The notes under the pieces: model-generated
What the model was told of the DNA's origin: nothing
The model's input: only the letters and a program-made list of their open reading frames with translations
The model's database searches: none
Part shown: positions 34,301 through 45,739 of the stretch, piece by piece
Numbering within the stretch: position 1 is the first letter of the stretch
How the letters are laid out: the number at the start of each line of letters is the position of its first letter
NCBI GenBank assembly: GCA_003415625.1
Contig: PYIU01000011.1
Span: forward strand, 1,439,001-1,503,000
Direction of reading: 5' to 3'
From: Aquanectria penicillioides
Taxonomy: Eukaryota; Ascomycota; Sordariomycetes; Hypocreales; Nectriaceae
Length of the DNA stretch: 64,000 bases
Translations under genes and position numbers: made by a program

Positions 34301-34397
34301 TGCTCCCGGCAGGGCTTGAACCTGCGACCTTCGCATCACCAAAACTACCCGATTGGAAGTATTAGTACGAAGCTCTAACCAACTGAGCTACGGAAGC
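34301..34397 (-). tRNA. tRNA-Ile (AAT anticodon) with 23-nt intron
   Basis: On the minus strand GCTTCCG pairs with CGGGAGC as acceptor stem. The D-arm reads TAGCTCAGTTGGTTAGAGC, the anticodon stem is TCGTA/TGCGA and the loop starts CTAATA, giving anticodon AAT. The T-arm is GCAGG-TTCAAGC-CCTGC. A 23-nt intron sits one base 3' of the anticodon, the canonical place. The mature length is 74 including the discriminator base. Confidence 0.9.
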
Positions 34398-34827
34398 CGA
34401 CCAGTTTCTGTGAGCGCGAGGGTCGAATTCTCGGTCTATGAGCCATTGCTGGATATGGTGTATAGGGTAGCCCTTATTACTTATTGAACCATAGCACCTC
34501 AGCAAAAACTGGAGGTACCCCCTTGCCGAAACAAGTGGTACTTTGGGTTCTATACTTTCAACATTACTTACCAGCCCCTCAGCTACTATCATTACAATGG
34601 CAGTGGTAAAGGCAAAACATTGTCTTGAAATCTTTCAATCTTAAATTATTCATTCAATTTTTCATAAGCTCTTCAATGGATATAACATGAGTTTTCTATT
34701 ATGCTGCGCGCTAAAATAGCATAGCTAAACAGTATACCGCACCAACTCTCATTGATCAAATTCTTAATCAAGAAACATTGGTTCTCCAGCCTCTGCATCT
34801 GCATCTCAAAATTTTCTTTGTATGAGT
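34398..34827. other. Intergenic, no gene seen
   Basis: About 430 bp between the tRNA and the 3' end of the aminotransferase gene. AT-rich, with no feature recognised. Confidence 0.5.
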
Positions 34828-36404
34828 TTAATGCAATTGATCGAGGACATCATAAACCACCCTCTTCAGCCGCTCCACAATCATTTCAATATCTTCTTTT
34901 GTAGCGGTGTATGCAGGCGCAATGATGATGTGGTCACCATCTTTGCCGTCCGCAGTTCCATTGCCAGGCAACAGTGAAATACAATACTCTGAAGTGACGC
35001 CAGTGGCATGAAGTCTCCATGCTAGCTTTTTGGAGGCAGGAAATGGTTGTTTCGTACGCCTGTCTTGAACAAATTCGAGCTAAGAAATGTATTAGAAGAT
35101 GATGTTTGCTGGGTCACAAAATGATATGACTCACTCCCCAGAAGAAACCTCGGCCTCGGATGTCTCCCACATTGGGATGGTCACCTAGTCCTCGTCTGAG
35201 AAGTTCGCCGAGATACGGGCCAAGCTTCTCGACGTTTTCGATTAAATTTTCTTCTTTGATGACGCGCTGAACTTCTACCGCCGCGGCACAGGCCAATGGA
35301 TGACCCTGATATGTCTGACTGTGAGAGAAAACCTTGGATCCAGCGTCTAAAACATCAACCACTCGCTTGTTAAGCAAGAGAGCCCCAATAGGTGCATATC
35401 CACCTCCGAGCCCTTTGGCGACGGTCTGGATATCGGGGACTATGTCCTCTTGTTCCCAAGCGTGGAGAGTACCTGTTCGTCCAATGCCAGACATGACCTC
35501 GTCCAGCATGAATAATGCGTTGTATTTATCGCAGACTGCCTTCATCGCCTTGAAGTAACCCGGAACAGCGGGAACACATCCGAGTGTCTCGATCAATTAA
35601 TGTCAGTAAAGGCCTCCAATTAAATCCAGCTGGAAACCACTTACACCTCCCGAAACGGTCTCTGCGATGAAAGCACACACGGTTTCTGGACCCACACGCT
35701 GGAACTCCTGATCCAACTCATCTGCAAGTCGAGCGACGTACTCCTCTTCTGTCTCCATCTCCCTCATATCTCTGTAAGGGTAGCAAGGGGACACGTGAGA
35801 CACGTTGTTTCCAAGCAGTGGCATATACATCGTCTTTCTGGCAACATGAGAGCCTGCTGATAGGGCTCCGAGCGTATTGCCATGGTAAGATTGTTTGCGA
35901 GCGATGAAACGGACGCGTCTTGGTTGAGGCTCTGGCAGCTCCAAGTAGAACTGGCGTGCCATTTTCAACCCGGCCTCGACAGACTCGGTTCCTAATCTCA
36001 ATAATAAGCCTCCAGAAATATCTACATAAAACAAAGGCCTTACCAGAACTGACAACGAATATGCGGGTCATCTGACCTCCAGTGGAATCTGTCAGCATTT
36101 TCGAAAGTTTCTCAGTCGGGCGAGTGGTGAAGAATTGTGGGTAGCAATAGCAGACGCTATTGAGTTGCTTGATCATGGCTTGCTTGACCCGTGCGTTGTT
36201 GTGTCCAACAGATGCAACGGCGGCGCCACCAGTGGCATCTAGAATGGCGCGTCCATCACTTGTGTACAGAAAGTGACCATCACTGTTGACAACCACAGGT
36301 GGTTTCTCTCCAAGAGAGCGGTACAATACAGAACTAAAAGCAGTGTCATCATCGACAACAATGGACTTTGAGTCCACGTTCTCATCGTAGGCTGAAGGGG
36401 CCAT
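34828..36404 (-). CDS. Class III PLP-dependent aminotransferase
   Basis: Four exons (36044-36404, 35645-35991, 35135-35587, 34828-35079) join with all phases correct to 470 residues. Fold-type I class III motifs are clear: ILDATGGAAVASVGHNN near the N-terminus, ARKQSYHGNTLGALSAG, the cofactor-binding ALFMLDEVMSGIGRTG with its Asp, and the PLP lysine in TVAKGLGGGYAPIGALL. FSHSQTYQGHPLACAAA follows. These enzymes move the amino group of omega-amino acids, polyamines or aminated alcohols to a keto acid. There is no targeting signal. It is divergent from the SDR gene across a 552-bp promoter, and together with the transporter and regulator to the right suggests a catabolic unit. The exact substrate is not inferable. 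Confidence 0.9.
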
Positions 36405-36956
36405 TGTGAAAAGAATTGAAGAGAATCTGACGGCACTGGTGATGAATGGATTGGACTTTCGACAGGCTGAGAAAAGGGCCCCTTATATAGATAAAACAAG
36501 AGACTCTTTTCTGTTGATTAGACAAGGCATATGCCCATGGCCTTATCACAACATGTATGGGGTTGAGTTGTGGTGGCCGTTATCAACATGGCGCTAGTCT
36601 CTTAATGGAAACTTGAAGGAGAGATAGGGTCGGATGATCAAGATGGGATCGGGCAAATTCGAACGAAACTCCTCCTGAGGCTTGAAATGTGTAACCCGGG
36701 TATTTATTACCTAAACTTTTACTTTCAATGGAACCCAAGTGCTCACCATGTGCACTCAAATTATAATGAGTCACTGCCGAGAGGCGCTGTCTTATCGTCA
36801 AGCTCGATGCTGTCGTGGTGGCTTGCGCATCCTGTTGCGAGTTCGGCGAATGGCCCCGCTAAGTATAAATAGTACCAGAAGACTGATTTGTCGGGAGTCG
36901 ATCAAATCAAAAGGTTCATGTGTTCTAGAATCAATCATCTCATCTGTCAAAACATC
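36405..36956. promoter_or_regulatory. Bidirectional promoter of aminotransferase and SDR
   Basis: This 552-bp region separates divergent start codons. TATATAAGG on the minus strand at about 36481-36489 lies some 80 bp before the aminotransferase ATG. TATAAAT at 36864-36870 lies about 90 bp before the SDR ATG at 36957. Shared control of the pair is plausible. Confidence 0.55.
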
Positions 36957-37878
36957 ATGTCCACCTCAGTTAGCCGCCGTCTCAGTGGCAAGACTGTCCT
37001 CATCACGGGTGCATCCTCGGGAATTGTTAGGAGTGTGGCCAAAGAATTTGCACAAACGGCGCCACAGAATATTAAACTGATTCTCACTGCAAGAAGATTA
37101 GAAAGGCTGAAGGAAATTGCCTCTGAGATCACTCAAGATCTGGGTACCGGTGTTAAAATTCAGTACGCTCAGCTAGACATGACTGATCGTAACCAGATAA
37201 AGGTATTCATTCCCTCTCTGCCACTAGAGTTCAAAGAAATCGACATTCTTGTCAATAACGCTGGTCTTGTTCGTGGAGTTGCTCAGGCCCCAGATATCAT
37301 CGAGGATGATATCGACATCATGTTTGCCACAAATGTTGTGGGGTTGGTCACTCTGACGCAGGAGGTTTTGAAGATATTCAAAACGCGAGATGCCGCGAGC
37401 CATGGAGATATTATCAATATCAGTAGCATCGCTGGTAGGGAAGGATACCCAGGAGGGAGTATCTATTGCGCTACGAAGGCGGCTGTTCGCACCTTCACTG
37501 ACTCGCTTCGACGAGAGCTGATCGGAACGAGGATCCGAGTCATGGAAGTCGACCCGGGACAGGTCGAAACAGTATGTTTTTGTAAAAAGCAAGTGTGATT
37601 ACTATGGGACTAATCGAAACAAGGAATTTTCTGTGGTCCGTTATGATGGCGATAGATCAAAGGCCGACGCCGTCTACTCGGGTTGCGACCCGCTCACACC
37701 GGATGATATTGCCGAACTTGTTGTGTTTGCCGCAGGATGTCGGGAAAACGTGGTCTTGGCTGAGAGTCTCATCTTCCCAAATCATCAGGTATGAAGTTTC
37801 GCTGATATTGGACCCTAGAAATATGATGCTAACTAGAGTATGTAGGCATCTGCTACAGTACTGCATAGAAAGTCCTAG
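36957..37878 (+). CDS. Short-chain dehydrogenase/reductase
   Basis: Three exons (36957-37571, 37624-37788, 37846-37878) give 270 residues of a classical SDR. Visible are the cofactor motif TGASSGI, the acidic LDMTD, NNAG, and the catalytic Ser157 region (INISSIAG) with Tyr170 and Lys174 in IYCATKAAV. The C-terminal exons read EFSVVRYDGDRSKADAVY and FPNHQASATVLHRKS, as in YdfG-like serine/3-hydroxy acid dehydrogenases. ATG 36957 is chosen over an in-frame ATG at 36888 because a TATA box at 36864-36870 would leave no leader for the latter. The third Gly of TGxxxGxG is Val24 (GIVRS), which may weaken NAD(P) binding. Likely partner of the divergent aminotransferase. Confidence 0.88.
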
Positions 37879-38127
37879 ACAGCATAGTGTGGAATATCAA
37901 CTTGGATGGACTAACAGCCTGATGTACAAGGGGAATTAGACGAAGTTGTCGATAGAGAATGGGCGATCCAAATTGAGCTCCATATAGGAATAGTTAAAAT
38001 ACCGTGCTACGAGACAACAATACGCCCACCTGCCGTGATTTGTCCGACCGTAGGCTACTTCCTGAGCTTGTGATCCGAAAGTCCATTATCTCTATTTTCT
38101 CATTTCGTTTTTCAAGACTCTCTCCAC

Positions 38128-39453
38128 TCATGGGGTTTGGCCCTTCTGCAGACATCGTCCAATCGATGCCGCAAGTAAGCCAATGAAGCAAAGCATCATC
38201 GAGCATCCCGCCCAAATTTGGCAGTACACGTAGCTATTGCCAGATGCATGAAGGATGGCACCCCCGATTGGCGGCCCAGTTAACGCCGAAAAGGAAGCGA
38301 TTGTACAAAGCATACCGATCCTGATGCCAGAGGTAGCTACCTCTCTTGCAAAGTAGGACGATACCGCCAAGAAAAGGGTCTGAATGGCCCCCGCAGCCAC
38401 GCCGAACAGAGCTGCCCATATGTACATGCCCTCTCTACTATGAACTTTGACCCAACCGAACAGAACAACGGCCGCGGCACCAACTGCGACGAGAAATGTG
38501 TCAGTCGGGTTCCATAGACGATCCGCGACAATGCCGAGGAAAAGTCGTATTGGTATACCAGCGGCATTCAGAATTAAGACTAAGTTGAAGCTTTCCTGAT
38601 AACTGAACTGCAATTGCGTTTTGGCAAACTCGGAGAGCTAGACAGATTTGGGGAATTAGCAGGAAACGACGCAAATGGAGATTATGCAAAACGATGAAGG
38701 AAGTCTCACATAATAGTACCCAAAATACAATGCCCAGAAGCAAAAGAAAGTACACGAAGCGAAGATAAAGTACTGAGTATCTTTGAGCGCCTGCAATGAG
38801 AATGATCGACGTTTGGAACGGTCTATGGTATGGGGCTGCAAAAATACCACAGCCACACCCAAGTTCGTTGCCATCATGAATCCAACTACTCGAATTGCCC
38901 AGGAAAGCCCTAGACGAGGAATTAAATCCTTCAACAACGCTGGATACACAGTCCCCCCAATAGCTCCACCACAAGTTGCGACTGATATTGACATTGCGCG
39001 ATAGCGAGAGAAATGCGATGTTAGCACTGCTAATGTTGGTGAAAATATTAAGCCACTTCCCAAACCAACACAAATCCCGTGGGACAGTAGAATCTGCCAA
39101 AATGACACCGCCACGCTAGCACAGAAAATGCCAATGAGTTGAATGATGAGACCGGATAGAAAGATATGGTAGAAAAAGCCTTTATCTGTGGCAAGCCCAG
39201 AGAACGTGCCGAGGAAAAACACCAGGAAGACCTGTACCGATCCGATCCATGAGATGGTAGATGGGCTGACGTCTTGCAACTGGGTTGCGTAGTAGGTTTG
39301 ATAAATGCCGAAAGAATTGAAATAGCCTTGTGTTGAAAAGACTACAAGAAATGCGAGAACACTTTGAGTCCAAGCGGCAGTGCCGTCCACTGGGCGAGGA
39401 AGGGGCTCAGTGGCTTGGAAAGATCTTATATCGAGAAGGAGAGAAGCTGTCAT
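38128..39453 (-). CDS. MFS monocarboxylate-type transporter
   Basis: Two exons (38710-39453, 38128-38637) separated by a 72-nt intron encode 417 residues with about twelve hydrophobic helices. The start reads AWTQSVLAFLVVFSTQGYFN and FGIYQTYYATQLQDVSPSTI, followed by SWIGSVQVFLVFFLGTFSG. Later come GLGSGLIFSPTLAVLTSHFS, the loop RYRAMSISVATCGGAIGG, and a second half starting LSEFAKTQLQFSYQESFN. This is the fungal MCT (MCH-like) group, which carries riboflavin, carboxylates or unknown metabolites over the plasma membrane. It lies between the SDR and a Zn2Cys6 regulator and is a likely importer for the neighbouring enzymes. The frame is intact. Confidence 0.9.
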
Positions 39454-39934
39454 TATGAATTGTTAAGATTGGTAAGATAAGGCAAGGTAAGTCTCGAAAC
39501 AAGCACTGCAACGTGATCTTGGCATTTTAAAGTTGTGAAATGAAGGTTAGTAAAGATGGTGAAAATTTCCGCGAGCACTTGTTATCTTTCGCAGCCTGGT
39601 ATCTATGACTTGAAGGGCGTGGCTGCGGGTCTCCTCAAAATGGAAACTCCAAGGAGAATTGTTGAACTTGGCCGACGAAGCCCGGAACGGAACTCGGCCC
39701 ACACAAGACTGGTAGTTCGGCACGTCGGTGGCCGGCTCATCGGGGTCATTGAACAAAACGGGGACCCGAGAAGCGCCGTGCCTCGCGATATCTCTTGTCC
39801 TCCAATATCACTTAAAATTACGAACAGGAGTTCCAGATATATTGAGTATATATTTCTTTTGGCAGAATAATGTGCTTAAACTCAGACCTGGTCATACATT
39901 ATGAGCTTTCAATAACTGCTCAGTCGTTGTCAAA
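39454..39934. other. Transporter promoter region, no gene seen
   Basis: About 480 bp between the transporter start and the 3' end of the regulator gene. Nothing recognisable besides a short open frame without motifs. Confidence 0.45.
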
Positions 39935-41421
39935 TTACATAATTAGAGCCTGAGTTGGCCCGCCGAGCAAAGTCGTCCATCGAATACTAGATTGAACTGC
40001 CCAGATCATGCGTACCTGCTCCATGCCCTTGAGCACATTTACACAGCCACTTGAATCGTGCAACTTTTGGAGTCGGCTTATCCAAAACTCGCGATGCTCC
40101 GTCGTTGAACTCTCGGCCGCTAAAATAAAAAATGGCCACCCAAGTAAATGATGACCCATGATATCGCTGTACCCATCCATCTTCTCAGTCAATTCCTTAC
40201 ACTGCTCCACTCGTGATACCGTGGTGTGTACTGGTGGATTGGATGTTGCCCTCTCGACGTAAACATCGCAGGCTAACCTGATGATGTCTGATACGTGATG
40301 AGTTGCCCATGTTCTGGGTGTAGCCGTAAGCAATATCTGAGGAACTCAAGGCACCGCTCAACATGATTTGGTAAGAATTCTGCTCCAAATGACTCGTCAA
40401 AGAGAGCCTCGGCAAATAGTCGTACCCTGGGCATAGTGTTAAACGAGCATCTCCTAGACGTTGAAAGAAAGTACCTTAGAATTTGGATTCTTATGAACGC
40501 ATCGAGCTGTGGGTTCTGGGTTTCAGACGCGAAGTTGTACACATCGACTTGGTCCAAAATCCGAAGTGAGCTGTAGATCAACTTGAAATCGTCACTTCCG
40601 GCGATAATTTCGCGAATGTGAAGTAATAACAGGGCTATCATGCTCGAGCGATCTCGCGACGGAGAGACGCGATGCGATCGGGTGATGAGATCTCGGATCA
40701 AACCGCCGTAAGTATTCAGGGCTGGGAGTGCATATCTCCCAGCGCATGATGAGATGTGCTGGCTCGAGACGCCTAAGATCGCTTTGCGTACCAATAGGTC
40801 CGTTTCAGCAAGTGGCAAGATTAAATCGCGGTACCCATTGAAACCTTGATCAATGACGGACAGGCGCGGGGCGACTTGAATCGAAACTGAGAGATTGTTA
40901 GTGAATTTTGACTGAATTTTCTCAAGCAATATTAGGCTAACAGTAATGAAGTAGATATCGTGTTGCCCCATCGAGATGATCCAGTCCCCTTTCAACCAGG
41001 AATGGTGTCAGACCGCCTTGGTCTTTTTGATCTTGATCGTCACTTTGATCCACAGCATTTGATGCTATCTCTGGGTCATCGTCCTTGGCTCGATTAAACC
41101 GCCGAGAGGCGCGGACATATGAAAGAAGCTTGTCTGGTATTTGTTTACCAACAAGCTTCCCTCGAGAAGCTAGGCCATCATTGAACCGATATCTAATTCC
41201 GAGTCCGCTGCAGTCGATTCCCCGTCGTTCGCATTTGAGACAGGTTGGTTCACGACGGTCGCAGTTGATCCGACGTCGGGAACATTGATAACAACCTAAA
41301 AACGGGGTTCAATTTACACACGCCCCATAGGCTGTCCGGGAACAAACGGTAGGTCCAACTTACCCTTCACTTTGTGACTTCCCTGGCCCTTTCTTGTCGA
41401 CTGAAGAAACTTGAGGTCCAT
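39935..41421 (-). CDS. Zn2Cys6 transcription factor, one frameshift
   Basis: Four exons (41364-41421, 40942-41295, 40475-40886, 39935-40426) give about 438 residues. The zinc cluster reads GCYQCSRRRINCDRREPTCL then KCERRGIDC. The fungal regulator domain follows: FNGYRDLILPLAETDLLVRK, SSQHISSCAGRYALPALNTY, LDAFIRIQILRYF and LFAEALFDESFGAEFLPNH. The last part (LLTATPRTWATHHVSDIIRL) is in another frame. One base is missing around 40336-40345, and adding it makes the coding length an exact multiple of three. The gene is the outermost member of the aminotransferase cluster and the obvious candidate for its pathway regulator. If the lesion is real the protein would lose its last 130 residues but keep DNA binding. 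Confidence 0.85.
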
Positions 41422-44069
41422 AATTTTCCCATGTTTGCGTGTGTGAAAAGAGGAAAAGGATGTGCTCTGACAAGCGCGAGTGCGCTAATATACTCCGACA
41501 GCCGACTCTAATCGCTGGAGCTAATGTCAGATGCGGGGCAAAGGTCACAATATCTCTATCAACATTCCTTTTTTGGTTAAGCTGGCGATCCAACGGTGGT
41601 GTGGGCCATACTTTGTTGCAGTATCATTGATACTACAACTGCGCGTGTGACCGGCCAGATTCGAGGAGCGACCAACTGGCAGCCGCTAAGACTTTCCAGT
41701 GAGGAATCTAGATAGGGCCAAACTGCATCTACTGGTAGCTGTTCTTGTTGCACAAGTTGACAGCGATGTCGGACGTGTCGGATACACCACGTCGAGCTCC
41801 TGAACTACAACAATTTATTTCTTTGATTTTCTCTTGTGGAATTCAGATAATCAGAAGTGTTATGAATTAATTCTCGTACTTTTATCGCCTTTCACTATTT
41901 TGAATCTTGCTATCTTGAGGGGAAACCTAGATGAATCCATGTATTGCTACTTAAGATGACCGGGATAGAACCGGCTGATTGCAAATGAGTAGGGCTGCCT
42001 CTTGTTTAGAGGAGTTTATAAGATGTTATTTGAGGCGTGAAGTGATGATAATGTAAAGAAGTTTAGGCTTCTTGACTCTGCAGGGCACCGGACGACCCGC
42101 TATCTATGTTGGCACTACTCGAATTAATAATTCACTATTTTGAAATCCGACAGTATCTTCTCGAGCCACTTAAAACAGTAATTCTTTTTGCTTGATGATG
42201 ATGTTCAAAGGTAAGGAGTTCGGTGAGCTTTGGCGGGGCCTTGGATAGGGCGTGGCGAGCTACGGATGAATGACCGACCTATTATCGTAGCAGGGCTTAT
42301 CAGCACCGAAATGGAATGTTCAGAGTGATTGAGATAAAAACAAAAAGCTTTTAAATTGGTCGTACAGTTTGTTAGTTAGTAGGGTCGCCCCAACCAAAAA
42401 CACACATAACCCGCCCGGAGCTGTTGGGTATAGGGTATGCTGACGATGACTTCGTCAACACAGCTGAGCATCGCCCCTACTACTCAATTGTGTGGTAAAG
42501 CATCTGATCAGATGCTTTAGGTGACAGGGCGATCATAAAATAAAGAAAATGGACGGGAAAATCATGTAAAGACGAGATCTAGTCTCGAGACAAGACAATG
42601 GGCCAAAAATGAAAATTTCAAAAATAATAATTCATTGGAGAGTTCTGCCTGTCTTCTATCAATCCCGCGGTGGCCCTTTCTATCCCTCTCGGCTAAGGTC
42701 ATAACTACCCTAGTCTACCTCCCCTTGGCTACCAACACAACAGAAATTATTTCGGTCTATTGTATGCTACTAGCTCTAACGCAAAGGACGAAAACGCTGC
42801 TAACTCTCCGTGCGTTGCGTTGCTTGGGTAAACTCTGTTTCACGACCTAAGGCAAACTGGTAGATTAACAAGTTAAGTTCTCCAAACTATTGGAGTTTCT
42901 GTGGCACATGCACTGTCTATATCTAAAAGATGGGAGATATCTAGTAGTAGGAATAAATCTGAATTTCGATCCAGGTTCGACTTGATTTGCCACATAAAAA
43001 GGCTTACTGACGTTTTATGATAGAAGGTTTTTGGAAACAAGTTCCATTCAAATTCTCTACACTACTTGCAAACTAATTTCTTGATCGGCTGGGTTCCCAT
43101 CTTAGATAAACCCTCACCAAAAGCAGGACTGTGTACTGAGACTCCATTGCAACTAGCTTTATGGTAATCTCAAATAGGTATTCAATGGATTTGAATAGTC
43201 TCATAGAATTAAGGTTTGAGGTGTTAAATGTGCCAAAGTTAGAAGGCATCAAAAGGAGATGTATCAAAAGTCAAGAAATGACATTTCAAAATTCAGATAC
43301 ACGTCAAACAGCCTGCAGGTATCGACAAAGCTACTAGAGTAGTGGTGAGTGAAAGTGAGGTTTTCGCCAGTGGAGTACTATGCGTGCGTCAGCCAAATCG
43401 AAAGTGCCATCCTAGATTTATAACCTATTTCTTTTTCCACGTGTTTTTTGCCCGCTGTTCATTTATGCATGGGTATCCGCAGCCACCCTAGGGGACCAAC
43501 AAATACTAGTGGATTCAAGGCAAGGTATTGGTGCGTAGAGGCATTATGGTTCGCTATTGAACACCACTATCTTCTCGAAACGGTAATAAGTGGAGTTGAG
43601 CATGAGCATTCGCGACCTCAGCAGGTTGTTTGTTTGCATTGGTTCGACCCGAGCGCTAACTTGGGTTAACCGAGCTTCTTGATTTAGGTGAAAGCCCGTG
43701 ATGTCGCATCAAGAAAATATGCTAAACCGAATATCCTCCAGTGATAAGGCCCCATTCGGATGCAGTACGAGGGTTTCTTCTAGTCGTATCCTTCCAGGGC
43801 TAGACTGAGCTGGTCGTACGGGGGTATTCTACCAATCGCTTCTACAGCGTGCATTAGAAGCGGCACAATGAGCGTGGACCAACACAATGGTGGATCGCGC
43901 GATTTCCGGAAGCTCGCCTAATAATAATAGTCTTGCTACTGCGCAGCCGCAGTTCGTCCAGGGCTGAACATAAAAAGAACTCGTTGTTCTCTCACGCCCA
44001 CTTTGAACTGTCACACCAGCCAACCCTCCTATCCCTATCCTCCTCCGCCCACGTAGATATCACAAGAAA
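41422..44069. other. Long intergenic stretch with a perfect palindrome, no gene seen
   Basis: About 2.65 kb. No coding pattern was recognised on either strand. The only structured feature noticed is the 24-bp palindrome at 42496-42519, loosely flanked by inverted ATCGCCCCT/AGGGCGAT. Confidence 0.45.
42496..42519. repeat. 24-bp perfect palindrome
   Basis: TAAAGCATCTGA is followed immediately by its exact reverse complement TCAGATGCTTTA. Weaker inverted flanks ATCGCCCCT on the left and AGGGCGAT on the right enclose it. It could be a dimeric factor site or a hairpin, and no gene lies within 1 kb. Confidence 0.85.
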
Positions 44070-45609
44070 ATGTCCAGCCCTGGTGCCAGCAACCCTCCCG
44101 TAGCAGAGGAAACTCCTGCTCAAACACATGGGTCGGGAATTCTCCCCCCTCAGCACTGGGCCCAGGTGGCAGAGGTCAGTTTGCCTCTAGCCCAAAGGTG
44201 CTTTCGTTCCGCAGTAATCTGACATGAACTATTGTATGCTTAGGAGCTCGCAGCAGAACATGATTCCGATTCTGCTCTTGGAGACGATGGTGGTTCTTCC
44301 ACCGCGTCGATTACCTCCAGTATTCTCCAGTATAGGACGATCCAAGGCCGCACATACCATAGAGATATGGGCAATGCGCAATATTGGTCCGTGATTTTAT
44401 CGCAATCGGTAAAAATGTACTCACTAGTGGGCATGCAGGGGCACGAATGATGACCGGCAAAACGAGTCTATGGACATCAAGTGAGGAACTGGAAACGCTT
44501 GCTATGTAACTGCGGATCAACTAATACTCGTAGCCACCACGTGCTAACGCTTGTTCTTGACGGCGCCCTCCATCTCGCACCCATTTCCAAAGACATAAAG
44601 GTTCAGCAGAGCTAGATCTGGCATATTCTGGGTGGTAACATCAACTGACTTGACACTGTAGACCGCAGTTGACATTGGAACCGGCACAGGTGTGCAATAT
44701 TCTACAGCAGGAGTGAGATAAGGGTGCGGACTAACAAATATCATCATGCAGGAATCTGGGCCATGTATGTTTCAACTAAGTCGAATTCTAAGCGATCGCT
44801 TTGCTTGTTTTCTAACAAGATACGCAGAGACTTCGCCGACGCGTACCCTGGGACATCAGTCATTGGCACAGATATCTCTCCTATCCAACCTAGTTGGGTT
44901 CCGCCTAATCTTGAATTGTGAGTATCGTTTGTCTGATTGAGCTCGGGAGCTACAAGACTCACGCAAATTTAGCCAAATCGACGACTGCACTCAAGAATGG
45001 ACATTCGCCCCGAACTCTCTAGACTACGTCCACATCCGATGGCTTGTCGGCAGCATCGTTGACTGGCCAAGCCTGTTCAAGGAAGCATTTAAGTGCCTGA
45101 AGCCTGGAGGTTACCTGGAAAGCAACGAGGCGTTGTCGAGAATGGACTGTGATGACGGATCCATCCACGAGAAGAGTGCTATGAACCAGTGGGGTAAGTT
45201 TTTCGTTGAGGGAGGCAAGAAAATCGGTCGCTCCTTTACCATTGTGGAAGATGAGGTCCAGCGAAAGTGCATGGAGGAGGCTGGCTTTGTCGGGATTCAA
45301 GAGCGCGACTTCAAGGTGAGTTTTCCTCATGCTACTTGTGGGAACAAGATGGTTGACAGACACTTGTAATAGGTGCCTATAGGAGGCTGGGCCAAGGACC
45401 CGCAACTCAATGAGATTGGAAGGTATGCTCAAGCCACGTTGGAGCAGGATATTGAGGGCTATGTGTTATTCATGGCGAACACAGTCGAAGGCTGGACCAA
45501 GGAAGAGGTTGAAGTGTACATCTCGCTCCTCCGCCGTGAGCTGCGAGCCGGCAAGATGCACCCATATTACCGACAGAAGGTTGTTTGGGCACAAAAGCCC
45601 AAGGCTTAG
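44070..45609 (+). CDS. LaeA-like SAM-dependent methyltransferase
   Basis: Nine exons (44070-44174, 44244-44386, 44439-44480, 44534-44600, 44662-44689, 44752-44764, 44828-44917, 44973-45315, 45373-45609) join in phase to 355 residues. An acidic N-terminus leads to [20 protein letters not shown] and the SAM motif [43 protein letters not shown] and [14 protein letters not shown] follow. These blocks, in this order, define the fungal LaeA/UMTA-type methyltransferases. LaeA itself is a nuclear regulator of secondary metabolism, but most paralogues are uncharacterised. Exon 6 is only 13 nt and exon 5 only 28 nt, so automatic gene finders would probably miss it. No stop or shift is needed. Confidence 0.9.
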
Positions 45610-45739
45610 TTTCTTGAAGTACCTACAATACCTAGAAAGGGCAGTAAGATCCTTCCAAATCGACTCTACACTGATTTGGGGTCAATAACTTTGCTGCTAT
45701 AATTTCTGTCTCATGCTATTAGCTGCATGAGCCAAATAA

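Noticed and set aside
34362..34592. Minus-strand frame ending VAQLVRAS
   Set aside because: The end of this frame is simply the translated tRNA-Ile gene.
36888..36956. Longer N-terminus of the SDR from ATG 36888
   Set aside because: It lies about 18 bases behind the TATA box, and the extra residues are not SDR-like.
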